Assembly: GCA_030627005.1 (NCBI GenBank)
Contig: DAOUSW010000005.1
Location: 1-64,000 of the forward strand
Length of the DNA stretch: 64,000 nucleotides
Direction of reading: 5' to 3'
Origin: MTP4 sp9310u
GTDB lineage: Archaea > Halobacteriota > Methanosarcinia > Methanosarcinales > Methanosarcinaceae
In this document: positions 35,915 to 44,814 of the stretch, one piece after another
Layout of the letters: every line of letters starts with the position of its first letter
Numbering within the stretch: position 1 is the first letter of the stretch
Position numbers and translations under genes: made by a program
Notes under the pieces: model-generated
Seen by the model: the letters and a program-made list of their open reading frames with translations, nothing else
Databases searched by the model: none
Told to the model about the DNA's origin: nothing

Positions 35915-36514
35915 AGACCAAACCTTGTGAACCCCTTATTCACTCTTTTAATCAAAGTTAAAGCGTCTAGATGTTGTTTCCTCTTCTTTTACTGTTTTTC
36001 TCAGCTTTTTGTTTTAGATATTTAACAAGCAACGTAATTATACTGTTTTGAGCCAAAATGAGCAGAATTCCTGTCTACAGACACTTCCACGTAGTATGAA
36101 AAATGTTTTCACTTTAGAAGGTGAAAATTAGTGAAATACCGGGATTGTCTGAATACATATTTACGTTCACAATCCCAATCATCCCCGGTTAATTTTCAAT
36201 GGTACACTATTTTCGAGATGCTTTTTTTGTTTGCGGCTCTAATACAGACCTATATGCTTTTATACAGTTTTAATTTCTTGTTAAATTACTGAAAGGCACG
36301 AGTAGACAATTATTTAATCAACTGACATCTTAAAAGTACTTCAAAATTGATAATGTTCGAATACAGATTTATATGAGGCTCTGGCGGCTTGAATACAAAT
36401 GTATAATATTCAATTTAAATTTGACCGATTTGCGGTTTAAGTGAACTATATTCATATATATCTAAACAGTATAAATTTATACAGTGTTTTCATGAATGGG
36501 GTTGATAAGGAATT
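35915..36514. other. AT-rich region; remnant of hsdR 3' end
   Basis: No gene is seen. At 36374-36392 the sequence matches the last 19 bases of hsdR (34302-34320) at 17 positions (TGAGGCTCTGGCGGCTTGA against TGAGGCCCTGGCGGCGTGA). The surrounding DNA is very AT-rich and likely contains the promoter of the PIN-GNAT gene. Confidence 0.5.
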
Positions 36515-38002
36515 ATGAAACTTCTATATGATACAAATATTTTAATTCACATTCAAGATCCAAAAGAGCTTTCTCCCAATCTTCAAGCATTGTTAACAAT
36601 AATCCGAGAACATGGTCATCAGGAGTTTATCCATCCTGCTTCTTTGAAGGATATCGAAAATGATAATGATACTGAAAGAAGGAGAATAACTTTATCAAAG
36701 CTTCGTGGTTATCCTCTGCTTCCTTCACCGCCTACTCCAGATGATGAGTTTACATCTTTAGTAGGTATTCCCGTAAATTCACATGATGAAAATGACAACG
36801 AAATTCTTTTTTCACTTAAAAAAAATCTTGTAGATTTCCTCATAACAGAAGATAAAGGAATCGGAAAAAAAGCCAATTTACTGAATCTTGATGATAGAGT
36901 GCTTTCAATTGATTCAGCTCTCAATTATTTTACGGCCTTATATCAACGTTTTTTCCCTAATCATAGTTTATTGAGGAAATGCTATGCTCATGAAATTGAT
37001 ATTAATCAACCGTTTTTTGACTCACTTAAATCAGATTATGGAGATGCGGATTTTAAAAAATGGTATGATAAATGTATCAAAGAAAGTCGTGAATGTTACA
37101 CTTATGAAGAGAATGACAAAGTTAAAGCTTTTCTCATGCTAAAAGAAGAAAATGAAGTTATTGAAACACATTATCCCATTCCTGCCACAAAAAGAGTTAA
37201 AATTGCAACACTAAAGGCCGATTTATCAGGTTCTAAAATGGGCGAACTCTTCCTCAAAATAGCTTTTCAGTATTGCATAAATAATCAGATTTTTGAAATT
37301 TACTTAACTCATTTTGAAACTGAAGATGACACCTTATCTTATCTCATTGAGAACTTTGGTTTTGAAAGAGTAGGAGAGCTGGCAAAGAATGATGAACCGG
37401 TATATCTAAAGAAACTTATCCCGGAAACTACTGAATTACGGCCATTAGAAATTGCTAGAAAATCCTATCCTTGCTTTAAAGATAGTGAAAGTGTTAACAA
37501 ATTTGTGATCCCAATTCTTCCCGAATTTCACGATATTCTATTTCCTGAATACAAAAGAAGGCAAATGAAATTGACAGATTATTTTGAAATCAATATTCCT
37601 GGCAATGCAATAAAAAAGGCATATCTTTCATCACGATTTTCTTCCAGATTGGGACTCGGAGACATAATTCTTTTTTATCGTTCACATGATCAAAAAGCGA
37701 TAACTTCTCTCGGAATAATTGATCAGGAACCAATACGAACCAGTAATTTAGATGAACTTAAAAGAATAGTAGGTAAAAGAAGTGTATATTCTGAAGAAGA
37801 ACTTAAAAAATGGGCAGAAAAATCAGTTTTTGTTATCCGTTTCAAGCATCACTTATACTTACCAAATCCTCTGAATCTGAGTTATCTCATAGAAAATGAT
37901 ATTTTGAAAAGTGCCCCACAATCGATAACTGAAATAAACCATGAACAATATCTATCTCTAAAAACTGGTGGCAAACTCGATGAACGTTTTACTGTCAATT
38001 AA
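36515..38002 (+). CDS. PIN-GNAT-EVE-like three-domain protein
   Basis: A 495-residue protein. Residues 1-140 look like a PIN nuclease: LLYDTNILIHI with Asp6, acidic residues near 47-53 and 91-96, and FLITEDKGI with Asp113. Residues about 170-300 look like a GNAT acetyltransferase (RVKIATLKADLSGSKMGELF, then IENFGFERVGEL). Residues about 345-480 (RLGLGDIILFYRSHDQKAIT and SLGIIDQEP) look like an EVE/PUA-like reader domain. PIN plus acetyltransferase modules suggest a toxin or nucleic-acid-targeting effector; this is inference. The next gene, starting with an ASCH domain, overlaps its end by 23 bp, implying coupled translation. Base composition is much more AT-rich than hsdR and hsdM, consistent with transfer. 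Confidence 0.65.
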   Translation: MKLLYDTNILIHIQDPKELSPNLQALLTIIREHGHQEFIHPASLKDIENDNDTERRRITLSKLRGYPLLPSPPTPDDEFTSLVGIPVNSHDENDNEILFSLKKNLVDFLITEDKGIGKKANLLNLDDRVLSIDSALNYFTALYQRFFPNHSLLRKCYAHEIDINQPFFDSLKSDYGDADFKKWYDKCIKESRECYTYEENDKVKAFLMLKEENEVIETHYPIPATKRVKIATLKADLSGSKMGELFLKIAFQYCINNQIFEIYLTHFETEDDTLSYLIENFGFERVGELAKNDEPVYLKKLIPETTELRPLEIARKSYPCFKDSESVNKFVIPILPEFHDILFPEYKRRQMKLTDYFEINIPGNAIKKAYLSSRFSSRLGLGDIILFYRSHDQKAITSLGIIDQEPIRTSNLDELKRIVGKRSVYSEEELKKWAEKSVFVIRFKHHLYLPNPLNLSYLIENDILKSAPQSITEINHEQYLSLKTGGKLDERFTVN

Positions 38003-39995
38003 ACCAAAGTATGTTGATGAAATTCTAGCTGGTAAAAAGATATTTGAGTTTAGAAAATCCATTTTCAAAAAAAAGGATATAGGCAAAGTATTCATTTATT
38101 CGAGTTCTCCTGTCAAAAAAATAGTTGCATCATTCGAGATTGCCAGAATCATTGCCGATTCTCCTCAAAAACTCTGGAATAAATGCCAGAAATATGGAGG
38201 AATCCCTGAAAATGACTTTTTTGAGTATTTCAAAAATTCAGATATTGGTTATGCAATAGAAATAACCAATCTTAATGAGTTTTCTGAGCCAATTAATCCC
38301 TACAAATTAAAACAGGACTTTAGACCACCACAATCTTACTGTTATTTACCTTTGGATTATTTTGAAAATATAAACATCAACAGTATTCCAAGAATAAAAA
38401 AACAGGATATGGTGCTGTTGGAATCAGGTAATGAATATTTCTCCAATTCAGATACCAATAAAAACTCCAGCAAAAAACATACACAAACTAAACTTTCCAA
38501 TGAAGATGAATTTCAAAAGATGCCAGGACTGTCAGAAGGGTTGCTGAAAAATAACATGATTATGGAAGAGAGAGCTGGATGGATAGAAACTGAATTGGGT
38601 CAAGTAGCTGAAATTATAATGGGACAATCGCCACCATCTTCAACTTACAATGAATATGGTATTGGACTCCCTTTTTTTCAAGGAAAAGCAGAGTTTACTG
38701 AACTACACCCCCTTGTTTCAAAATGGTGTTCAGAGCCAAAGAAGATTGCTGAATCAAACGATATTCTAATTTCGGTTAGAGCCCCAGTTGGAGCAACAAA
38801 TATTGCTAACCAAAAGTGTTGCATTGGTAGAGGATTAGCAGCCATTCGTTACCCCGATTGCAACAAGTATGTGTTCTACTTTTTGAGATTAATTGAAAAA
38901 GAATTGGATAAAAAAGGTACTGGCACGACCTTTAAAGCGATTTCAGGTTCAGTTTTAAAGAGTGAAGGAATCCCTTTAGCTCCTCTTCCCGAACAACGCG
39001 CCATAGTCTCCAAAATCGAGCAGCTCTTCAGCGAACTGGACAACGGCATTGCCAACCTCAAACTGGCACAGGAACAGCTCAAGGTGTATCGGCAGGCGGT
39101 GCTGAAGAAGGCGTTTGAAGGGGAGCTTACGAAAAAATGGCGGGAGCAGCAGACTGATCTGCCGGATGCGGGGGATTTGCTGGAACAGATTAGGAAGGAA
39201 AGAGAAGAAGCTGTAAAAGCCTCCGGCAAAAAACTGCAAAAAACTAAGCCTTTTACTGAAGTGGAATTGACAGAGTTACCGAGACTACCCGAAGGATGGG
39301 GATGGGAAAGATTGGAGGGAGTCGGATATTGGACAGGAGGTGGAACTCCTTCAAAACAAAACCATTCTTATTGGAATAATGGTGATGTTCTTTGGGTTTC
39401 TCCAAAAGATATGAAAACTACGTTGATTTTAGATACCGGAGATAAAATAACCAAAGATTCAATTGAGAATTCTTCCGCAAAATGGATAGCTAAAGATTCA
39501 ATACTTTTTGTTGTTAGAAGTGGAATCATTAGAAGAATTTTGCCGATCGCATTAGCAGGGAAAAACCTCACAACAAACCAAGATTTACAATCATTGACTT
39601 TATTTTGGGGAGATAAAGATTATGTATTCTGGTATTGCCAGGCTAATGAGCAAGTCATTAGGGAAAAATGCGCTAAAGATGGTACAACTGTAGACAACAT
39701 TGAAGTTCCACGTTTGAAATCATACCCGATAGCAATTTGTTCCCTCCCTGAACAACAAGCCATCGTTCAGGAAATCGAAACCCGCCTTTCAGTCTGCGAC
39801 AAGATAGAGCAGGATATAAAAGAGAATCTGGAAAAAGCCGAAGCACTTCGGCAGAGTATTTTGAAAAAAGCGTTTGAGGGGAAGTTGCTTAATGAAAGGG
39901 AGCTGGCAGAGGTTCGAGGGGCAGAGGATTGGGAGCCGGCTGAGGTTTTGCTGGAGAGGGTGAAGGCTGAGAGAGCAGGGAATGGGAAGACGTGA
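37980..39995 (+). CDS. hsdS: ASCH domain fused to type I specificity subunit HsdS
   Basis: A protein of about 671 residues. Residues 1-130 are an ASCH domain: LLSIKPKYVDEILAGKKIFE with the GxKxxExR signature (GKKIFEFR), KVFIYSSSPVKKIVASFEIA. A linker of about 65 residues leads to a standard HsdS: TRD1 from GWIETELGQVAEIIMGQSPP, a central conserved helix (PLPEQRAIVSKIEQLFSELD), TRD2 (LPEGWGWERLEGVGYWTGGG) and the C-terminal conserved region (LPEQQAIVQEIETRLSVCDK). HsdS picks the DNA target of the complex. The ATG at 37980 lies in the end of the preceding gene. No stop codon or good internal start separates the two parts. The ASCH and TRDs are AT-rich, the conserved helices GC-rich. Confidence 0.85.
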   Translation: MNVLLSIKPKYVDEILAGKKIFEFRKSIFKKKDIGKVFIYSSSPVKKIVASFEIARIIADSPQKLWNKCQKYGGIPENDFFEYFKNSDIGYAIEITNLNEFSEPINPYKLKQDFRPPQSYCYLPLDYFENININSIPRIKKQDMVLLESGNEYFSNSDTNKNSSKKHTQTKLSNEDEFQKMPGLSEGLLKNNMIMEERAGWIETELGQVAEIIMGQSPPSSTYNEYGIGLPFFQGKAEFTELHPLVSKWCSEPKKIAESNDILISVRAPVGATNIANQKCCIGRGLAAIRYPDCNKYVFYFLRLIEKELDKKGTGTTFKAISGSVLKSEGIPLAPLPEQRAIVSKIEQLFSELDNGIANLKLAQEQLKVYRQAVLKKAFEGELTKKWREQQTDLPDAGDLLEQIRKEREEAVKASGKKLQKTKPFTEVELTELPRLPEGWGWERLEGVGYWTGGGTPSKQNHSYWNNGDVLWVSPKDMKTTLILDTGDKITKDSIENSSAKWIAKDSILFVVRSGIIRRILPIALAGKNLTTNQDLQSLTLFWGDKDYVFWYCQANEQVIREKCAKDGTTVDNIEVPRLKSYPIAICSLPEQQAIVQEIETRLSVCDKIEQDIKENLEKAEALRQSILKKAFEGKLLNERELAEVRGAEDWEPAEVLLERVKAERAGNGKT

Positions 39996-40005
39996 GAAGG
40001 CTCGG

Positions 40006-40271
40006 TGATTACTACGGGAGCGCGGAGGGTCACGAATACCCCGACTTTCAAGTTGGGGATGAAGTGAACCCTCGCACGTTTTTTTGTGCCCCTTTAGATT
40101 GAAATCCCTTACTCCTTTGTAATTTGAGGTTTCTCGGTATCATGATTACAGGAGTTCGAATTGCTACTCTAATATTAAAGAAACTTTGTCAAACGATACT
40201 AAACACTTCCCAAGAAACCGGGCGGGCGGCCCGAAGCATACCCCACCTTTTAAGGTGGGGTGGCCGCCCGC
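40006..40271 (+). mobile_element. Possible IS200/IS605-type remnant (two end hairpins)
   Basis: Two related hairpins lie downstream of hsdS: CCCCGACTTTCAAGTTGGGG at 40042-40061, and CCCCACCTTTTAAGGTGGGG at 40241-40260, the latter nested in GCGGGCGGC..GCCGCCCGC arms. Such palindromes near the right end are typical of IS200/IS605 (tnpB) elements. No transposase frame of useful length is present, so this would be a PATE-like remnant. The second hairpin could alternatively be a terminator. Confidence 0.35.
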
Positions 40272-40394
40272 AATTTGATTTGTTTATATGATCACTCCTA
40301 TTGCTGATGAGAAAACTGAGGGTGCAATTGAGGGCGTAAAAACATAAACCACAGGATCAAAGGATATCATCGGCTGGTTAAATGATACTGTTAA

Positions 40395-40562
40395 TTACCC
40401 CCCAAGCTACCCCCCAAGCTACCCCCCAAGCTACCCCCCCAAGCTACCCCGCAGGCTACCGCGCAAGTTACCCCGCAAGTTACCCCGCAGCCACCCAGCA
40501 GGCTACCGCGCAAGCTACCGCGCAAGCTACCGCGCAAGCTACCGCGCAAGTTACCGAGTAAG
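40395..40562. repeat. About fourteen 12-bp tandem repeats
   Basis: Units of GCTACCCCCCAA, GCTACCGCGCAA and GTTACCCCGCAA type continue for about 168 bp just upstream of hsdM. One frame reads as repeated Thr-Pro/Ala-Gln-Ala quartets ending QVTE-stop at 40562, but it is broken at a C7 run and once more, so a decayed coding repeat is possible. Confidence 0.85.
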
Positions 40563-40639
40563 CTGGCAATAGATGTTGAAAATCAAGTTTCGTAAAGAAG
40601 AAATACAAAAATATTACTCTCATCTCAAGGATCCAAACC

Positions 40640-42172
40640 ATGTCTGAAAATACCTCATCCATCGTTTCCAAAGTCTGGAGCTTCTGCAACGTCCTGAGGG
40701 ACGGGGGCGTGAGCTACGGTGATTATCTGGAACAGTTGACCTATCTCATTTTCCTGAAAATGGCTCAGGAGTACAGGAAGGAGCCATATAACAGGGATAT
40801 TGGTATCCCGGAGGAATATACCTGGGACAGGCTGAAACAGCAGCGTGGAGCGGAGCTCGATACTCATTACAAGGGGCTCTTGGAAGAGCTGGGGAAAAAG
40901 CCGGGAATGCTGGGGCAGATCTTCCTCAAGGCCCAGAACAAGATAAGCGACCCTGCAATGCTGTACAAGGTCATTGATATGGTCGATAAGGAAAGCTGGG
41001 TCATGATGGGTGTGGATACCAAGGGAGAAATCTACGAAGGGCTCCTGCAGAAGAACGCAGAAGATACAAAAAGCGGAGCCGGACAGTACTTCACCCCGAG
41101 GCCTCTTATCAAGGTCATGGTCCGGTGCCTGCAGCCCGAACCCCTGAAGACCATAGGTGACCCCTGCTGCGGTACAGGCGGGTTCTTTTTAGCAGCTTAT
41201 GACTTCCTTACCTCACAGCACAGGCTGGACCGGGAACAGAGCCGCTTTTTGAAAAACAAAACCTTTGGAGGGAATGAGATCGTCGCAGGGACCAGACGGC
41301 TTGCCCTTATGAACATGTTCCTGCACAACATCGGGGAAATCGACGGGGAGCCCATGATCTCCAATTCCGACGCTCTTATAGCCGATCCCGGCTACCGTTA
41401 CGATTACATCCTCACCAACCCGCCCTTCGGAAAGAATAGCAGCATGACCTTCACCAACGAAGAAGGCGAGCAGGAAAAAGAAGAGCTCACCTACAACCGT
41501 CAGGACTTCTGGACAACCACGAGCAACAAGCAGCTCAACTTTGTGCAGCATATCCACACCATCCTAAAAACCGGCGGGCAGGCAGCAGTAGTACTGCCGG
41601 ACAATGTGTTGTTTGAAGGCGGAGCAGGGGAGACCGTGCGCAAAAAGCTTCTTGAGACCACCGACCTGCACACAATCCTGCGCCTGCCGACAGGCATCTT
41701 CTATGCGAATGGGGTAAAGGCAAACGTGCTTTTCTTTGAGGCAAAACCCGCAGCCAAAGAGCCCTGGACAAAAGAAGTGTGGATCTACGACTACCGCACA
41801 AATGTGCACCACACCCTCAAAAAGAATCCGATGAAGTATTCGGACCTGGAAGACTTTGTCAAATGCTATAACCCCGAAAACCGTTTCAGCCGTACTGAGA
41901 CCTGGAGCGAAGAAGCTCCCGAAGGCAGGTTCCGGAAATTCGGCTATGAGGAAATTGTAGCAAGGGATAAAACGAACCTGGATATCTTCTGGCTCAAGGA
42001 CAAAAGCCTTGCTGACCTGGACAACCTTCCGGACCCAGATATTCTTGCAAACGAGATCATCGAGAATATGGAGGCTTCGCTGGCAAGTTTCAAGGAGATT
42101 ATGCTCACAATTAATGGAAACGGGGGAGACAACGGAAGCGGGGGAGACAATGGAAACGGGTACGGGAATTGA
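40640..42172 (+). CDS. hsdM: Type I DNA methyltransferase HsdM
   Basis: Adenine methyltransferase subunit; with HsdS it protects host DNA and with HsdR forms the restriction complex. The 510-residue protein has the N-terminal HsdM_N region (SIVSKVWSFCNVLRDGGVSY, LEQLTYLIFLKMAQEY), the SAM-binding motif DPCCGTGGFF at about 174-183 and the catalytic NPPFG at about 259-263. The C-terminus ends in a Gly/Asn-rich low-complexity tail (GNGGDNGSGGDNGNG). Gene order R, S, M is complete but stretched by the insertion between R and S. Confidence 0.96.
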   Translation: MSENTSSIVSKVWSFCNVLRDGGVSYGDYLEQLTYLIFLKMAQEYRKEPYNRDIGIPEEYTWDRLKQQRGAELDTHYKGLLEELGKKPGMLGQIFLKAQNKISDPAMLYKVIDMVDKESWVMMGVDTKGEIYEGLLQKNAEDTKSGAGQYFTPRPLIKVMVRCLQPEPLKTIGDPCCGTGGFFLAAYDFLTSQHRLDREQSRFLKNKTFGGNEIVAGTRRLALMNMFLHNIGEIDGEPMISNSDALIADPGYRYDYILTNPPFGKNSSMTFTNEEGEQEKEELTYNRQDFWTTTSNKQLNFVQHIHTILKTGGQAAVVLPDNVLFEGGAGETVRKKLLETTDLHTILRLPTGIFYANGVKANVLFFEAKPAAKEPWTKEVWIYDYRTNVHHTLKKNPMKYSDLEDFVKCYNPENRFSRTETWSEEAPEGRFRKFGYEEIVARDKTNLDIFWLKDKSLADLDNLPDPDILANEIIENMEASLASFKEIMLTINGNGGDNGSGGDNGNGYGN

Positions 42173-42217
42173 AACTACTGCCCGCTCTAATTTTGTCTCC
42201 CGGTTGAGAACCGGACT

Positions 42218-42889
42218 TTACCCGGTCTCTTCCGGTACCTGTCGGGCGCGCCCGAAAACTATCCCCATCAGCAGGAACACAAAGGGGGAGACCCCGGCGT
42301 AGCCCAGGATTCCGATATTTCGGACATTCATGTTTGCAAGCGGTACCCCGATTAACCCCGCAAGACTCAGTAAGCCGCTGGCAACCATAAGAATCCGAAC
42401 AGTTTTCTCCAGCCTTCCTCTCCTGAATACAGGTGCGGCAAAGAGCATTGAGAGGGCAAAGAAAAAGTCCCATGCGAGTATGTCCATTGTATATGCTACG
42501 GACGGCCAGCTGAAGGAAAAGAATAGTGAAGCCAACGGCAATCCCGCAGCCTCGATCTGACGGCTTACAGTAAGGATAACGAAGTGGACACTACAGGTAA
42601 TGCTTGCCATAAGGACCATAAATGCAAGTGCAGTATGGCTGTACATTCTGGTCTCGGGAGAGGCATAAGCGTGAACTGCGACCATAACAATGACCATCAA
42701 GGGCGCCATCACAACGATGAGCAGTTCCAGTATGGTGAAGAAAGGGTCCCCGATCGGGTCTTCGGGCGACTTGAGTGAGAGGAATCCAAGAACCAGCGTA
42801 AGCAGATATGCTATCAGGAGGAAAAACACGGCCAGGGCTGCAGCTCTTCCCAGGCTGCGGTGTTGTCTGGTGAAGCCTTCATGTTCCAT
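42218..42889 (-). CDS. Six-helix membrane protein of unknown function
   Basis: A 223-residue hydrophobic protein with about six membrane helices and a short basic N-terminus (RQHRSLGRAAALAVF). I do not recognise the family. It is convergent with hsdM (45 bp gap) and lies just downstream of a dioxygenase-like gene on the same strand, 30 bp apart, so the two may be cotranscribed. Confidence 0.6.
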   Translation of the reverse strand: MEHEGFTRQHRSLGRAAALAVFFLLIAYLLTLVLGFLSLKSPEDPIGDPFFTILELLIVVMAPLMVIVMVAVHAYASPETRMYSHTALAFMVLMASITCSVHFVILTVSRQIEAAGLPLASLFFSFSWPSVAYTMDILAWDFFFALSMLFAAPVFRRGRLEKTVRILMVASGLLSLAGLIGVPLANMNVRNIGILGYAGVSPFVFLLMGIVFGRARQVPEETG

Positions 42890-42918
42890 CGTTCAACTCC
42901 TTTCGTCGCGGTGTTACT

Positions 42919-43740
42919 TTACGTGACATCTTGAAACAATATGCAGCGCATGGAAACCGACGCATAAACTATTTCTTCGCAAAAAAAGCTGGCAGTCTCG
43001 TTTTTGTCTGTTGCGCCAAGGGCGTAGATTAGAGGGATATAATGTTCGGCGGAATTGACAGATAATATTGCGTCTTCCCCGAGTGATTCGTAATTGACCA
43101 GCTTCAGGTCGTCCCTGGCTGTAACATATTTTTTCACTTTTTCATCAAAATTGATTGCCCATTTATATGGAGTTTCGGACATTCTTGCCAGCATGAGGTT
43201 ATGCACGACGTTTCCGGTGCAAAAAATCAGGATTCCCTCTTCTCTTAATTTGTAGAGTTTCCTTGCCAGTTCATAGTGCTGCTGCATGCTGAGTTTTCGA
43301 TTTATGCTGAGTTCGACTACCGGGATGTCAGCATCAGGATACATCCTTGAAAGTACACACCAAACTCCGTGGTCAATGCTCCATTTGCCATCAAAATTAA
43401 CTTCTTTAACCAGGTCTTTTACTTTTGTAACAAGTTCCTTTGAACCGGGACACTCGTATTTCTGGTCATATAATTCCTGTGGGAATCCATAAAAATCGTG
43501 GATTGTTTTAAGCTTCTCGCTTGAAGTAACACTGGTATCCTCTCTCTCATAGTGTGCGGATATGGCCAGTATTGCTTCAGGTTTTGGAATTTTTTTGGAA
43601 ATATTTCTCCAGCCTCTTGTAAACTCATTGTCCTCTATGGCATTCATGGGGGAACCATGGCCTATGAACAGAACTGGCATAATTTTTTCCATACTTTTGA
43701 CCCCGTTGTCCATTCTGTTTTCAGTATCCTCTTCTCCCAT
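42919..43740 (-). CDS. LigB-type extradiol dioxygenase family protein (YgiD-like)
   Basis: A protein of the LigB/4,5-DOPA extradiol dioxygenase fold, about 257-273 residues. Metal and active-site signatures are present: VLFIGHGSPMNAIED, ISAHYERED, SIDHGVWCVLSRMYPDADIP and CTGNVVHNL. In bacteria such enzymes open catechol rings with O2; in a strict anaerobe the role is unclear and the substrate unknown. The start is uncertain: ATG codons at 43740, 43713 and 43692 are all in frame, and homology begins near IMPVLFIGHG, so the later ones are likelier. Confidence 0.8.
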   Translation of the reverse strand: MGEEDTENRMDNGVKSMEKIMPVLFIGHGSPMNAIEDNEFTRGWRNISKKIPKPEAILAISAHYEREDTSVTSSEKLKTIHDFYGFPQELYDQKYECPGSKELVTKVKDLVKEVNFDGKWSIDHGVWCVLSRMYPDADIPVVELSINRKLSMQQHYELARKLYKLREEGILIFCTGNVVHNLMLARMSETPYKWAINFDEKVKKYVTARDDLKLVNYESLGEDAILSVNSAEHYIPLIYALGATDKNETASFFCEEIVYASVSMRCILFQDVT

Positions 43741-43874
43741 ATCTCAAAATAATTAAGCACATGAGTATATTATGTATCATAACCTATAAATCTCATAACC
43801 CTGTCAGAACACGTAATGGTTGCAATCATTTCAAAGCAGTTCGTTAAAAATATGGGTAAGTGGGAAGTGTTGAC

Positions 43875-44373
43875 ATGACTGAGAGGCAAGTCGAAAGCGT
43901 GGTTATCGAAATTCCGAAAGGAAGTCGGAACAAATACGAGTACGATAAGGAAAGGAAAGTGATCAAGTTCGACAGAATGCTTTTTTCTTCAATGATGTAT
44001 CCCTGTGATTATGGTTTTTTTTCCTGATACTCTGGCACTTGACGGTGACCCTTTAGATGTCCTGGTTTTAATGTGGGAACCTACATTTCCGGGATGTGTG
44101 ATAGATGTACATCCTATTGCATTATTTGCCATGGAAGATGATAAGGGAGTAGATGACAAGATACTCTGTGTTCCAAAGGGTGACCCCTTATGGAATTATA
44201 TAGAATCAATCGACCAGGTCCCTCCTCATCTCTTAAAAGAAATTACTCACTTCTTTGAAACTTATAAGCATTTAGAGCATAAACACGTGAAGGTTATTGG
44301 TTGGGACGGTCTCGAAGCAGCAGTCAATATAATCCAGGAAGCTAAATCCCGATATCTCGAACAAAATAAATGA
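43875..44373 (+). pseudogene. ppa: Inorganic pyrophosphatase, broken by one-base frameshift
   Basis: Soluble class A pyrophosphatase that hydrolyses PPi to drive biosynthesis. Frame 1 from ATG 43875 gives MTERQVESVVIEIPKGSRNK, then KYEYD and YPCDYGFF; after a run of eight T at 44014-44021 the frame hits a stop. Removing one T joins it to PDTLALDGDPLDVLVLMWEP, the metal-site core, and the rest of the protein to 44373. Total length would be about 165 residues, normal for the family. The extra T in a homopolymer is most simply a sequencing error; if real, the gene is inactive. Confidence 0.9.
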
Positions 44374-44814
44374 TCTTCCGGTCTTGCATAAACGATGTAA
44401 CCGTCTTGCTTAGTTTAGTAAGTTTTGGTTTTTTTGTAAGGCCTATAAAAGGGACCTGCTGGAATAGTACTGAAAAATGGAAAACATCCGTTGAATGTAA
44501 ACTTTCCGAACTCAGCCGGTTTTTCCGGAATAGCCTTCTCCGTCCGTTTCTGTCCCGGACGTAGTCCGGCTTTTCCTTAATTAAAAATATTACGATAATT
44601 ATAATGTATCTACGGTAACATCAAATTGGACACCGGAACTAAAATTACATAAATATTTAAAAACAGTCTTTACTTATTTTTATATGAATTGCGCATTTGA
44701 AATGCCGAACAGTCAATTTCACTATTTATATAATAATACACTTTTTCCATAAAAATACAATTAGAACCATTTAAATACAACTACTTTTGAATAAAAACAG
44801 TTTTAGGGACAGCA
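44374..44814. other. Intergenic region
   Basis: No gene is seen. A GTCCG/CGGAC inverted repeat near 44542-44575 followed by T-rich DNA could terminate ppa. From 44580 on the DNA is AT-rich with TATA-like words and probably carries the promoter of the next gene. Confidence 0.4.

Noticed and set aside
40480..40689. 69-residue Cys/Ala-repeat ORF before hsdM
   Set aside because: Produced by the 12-bp repeats on the minus strand and overlaps the hsdM start.
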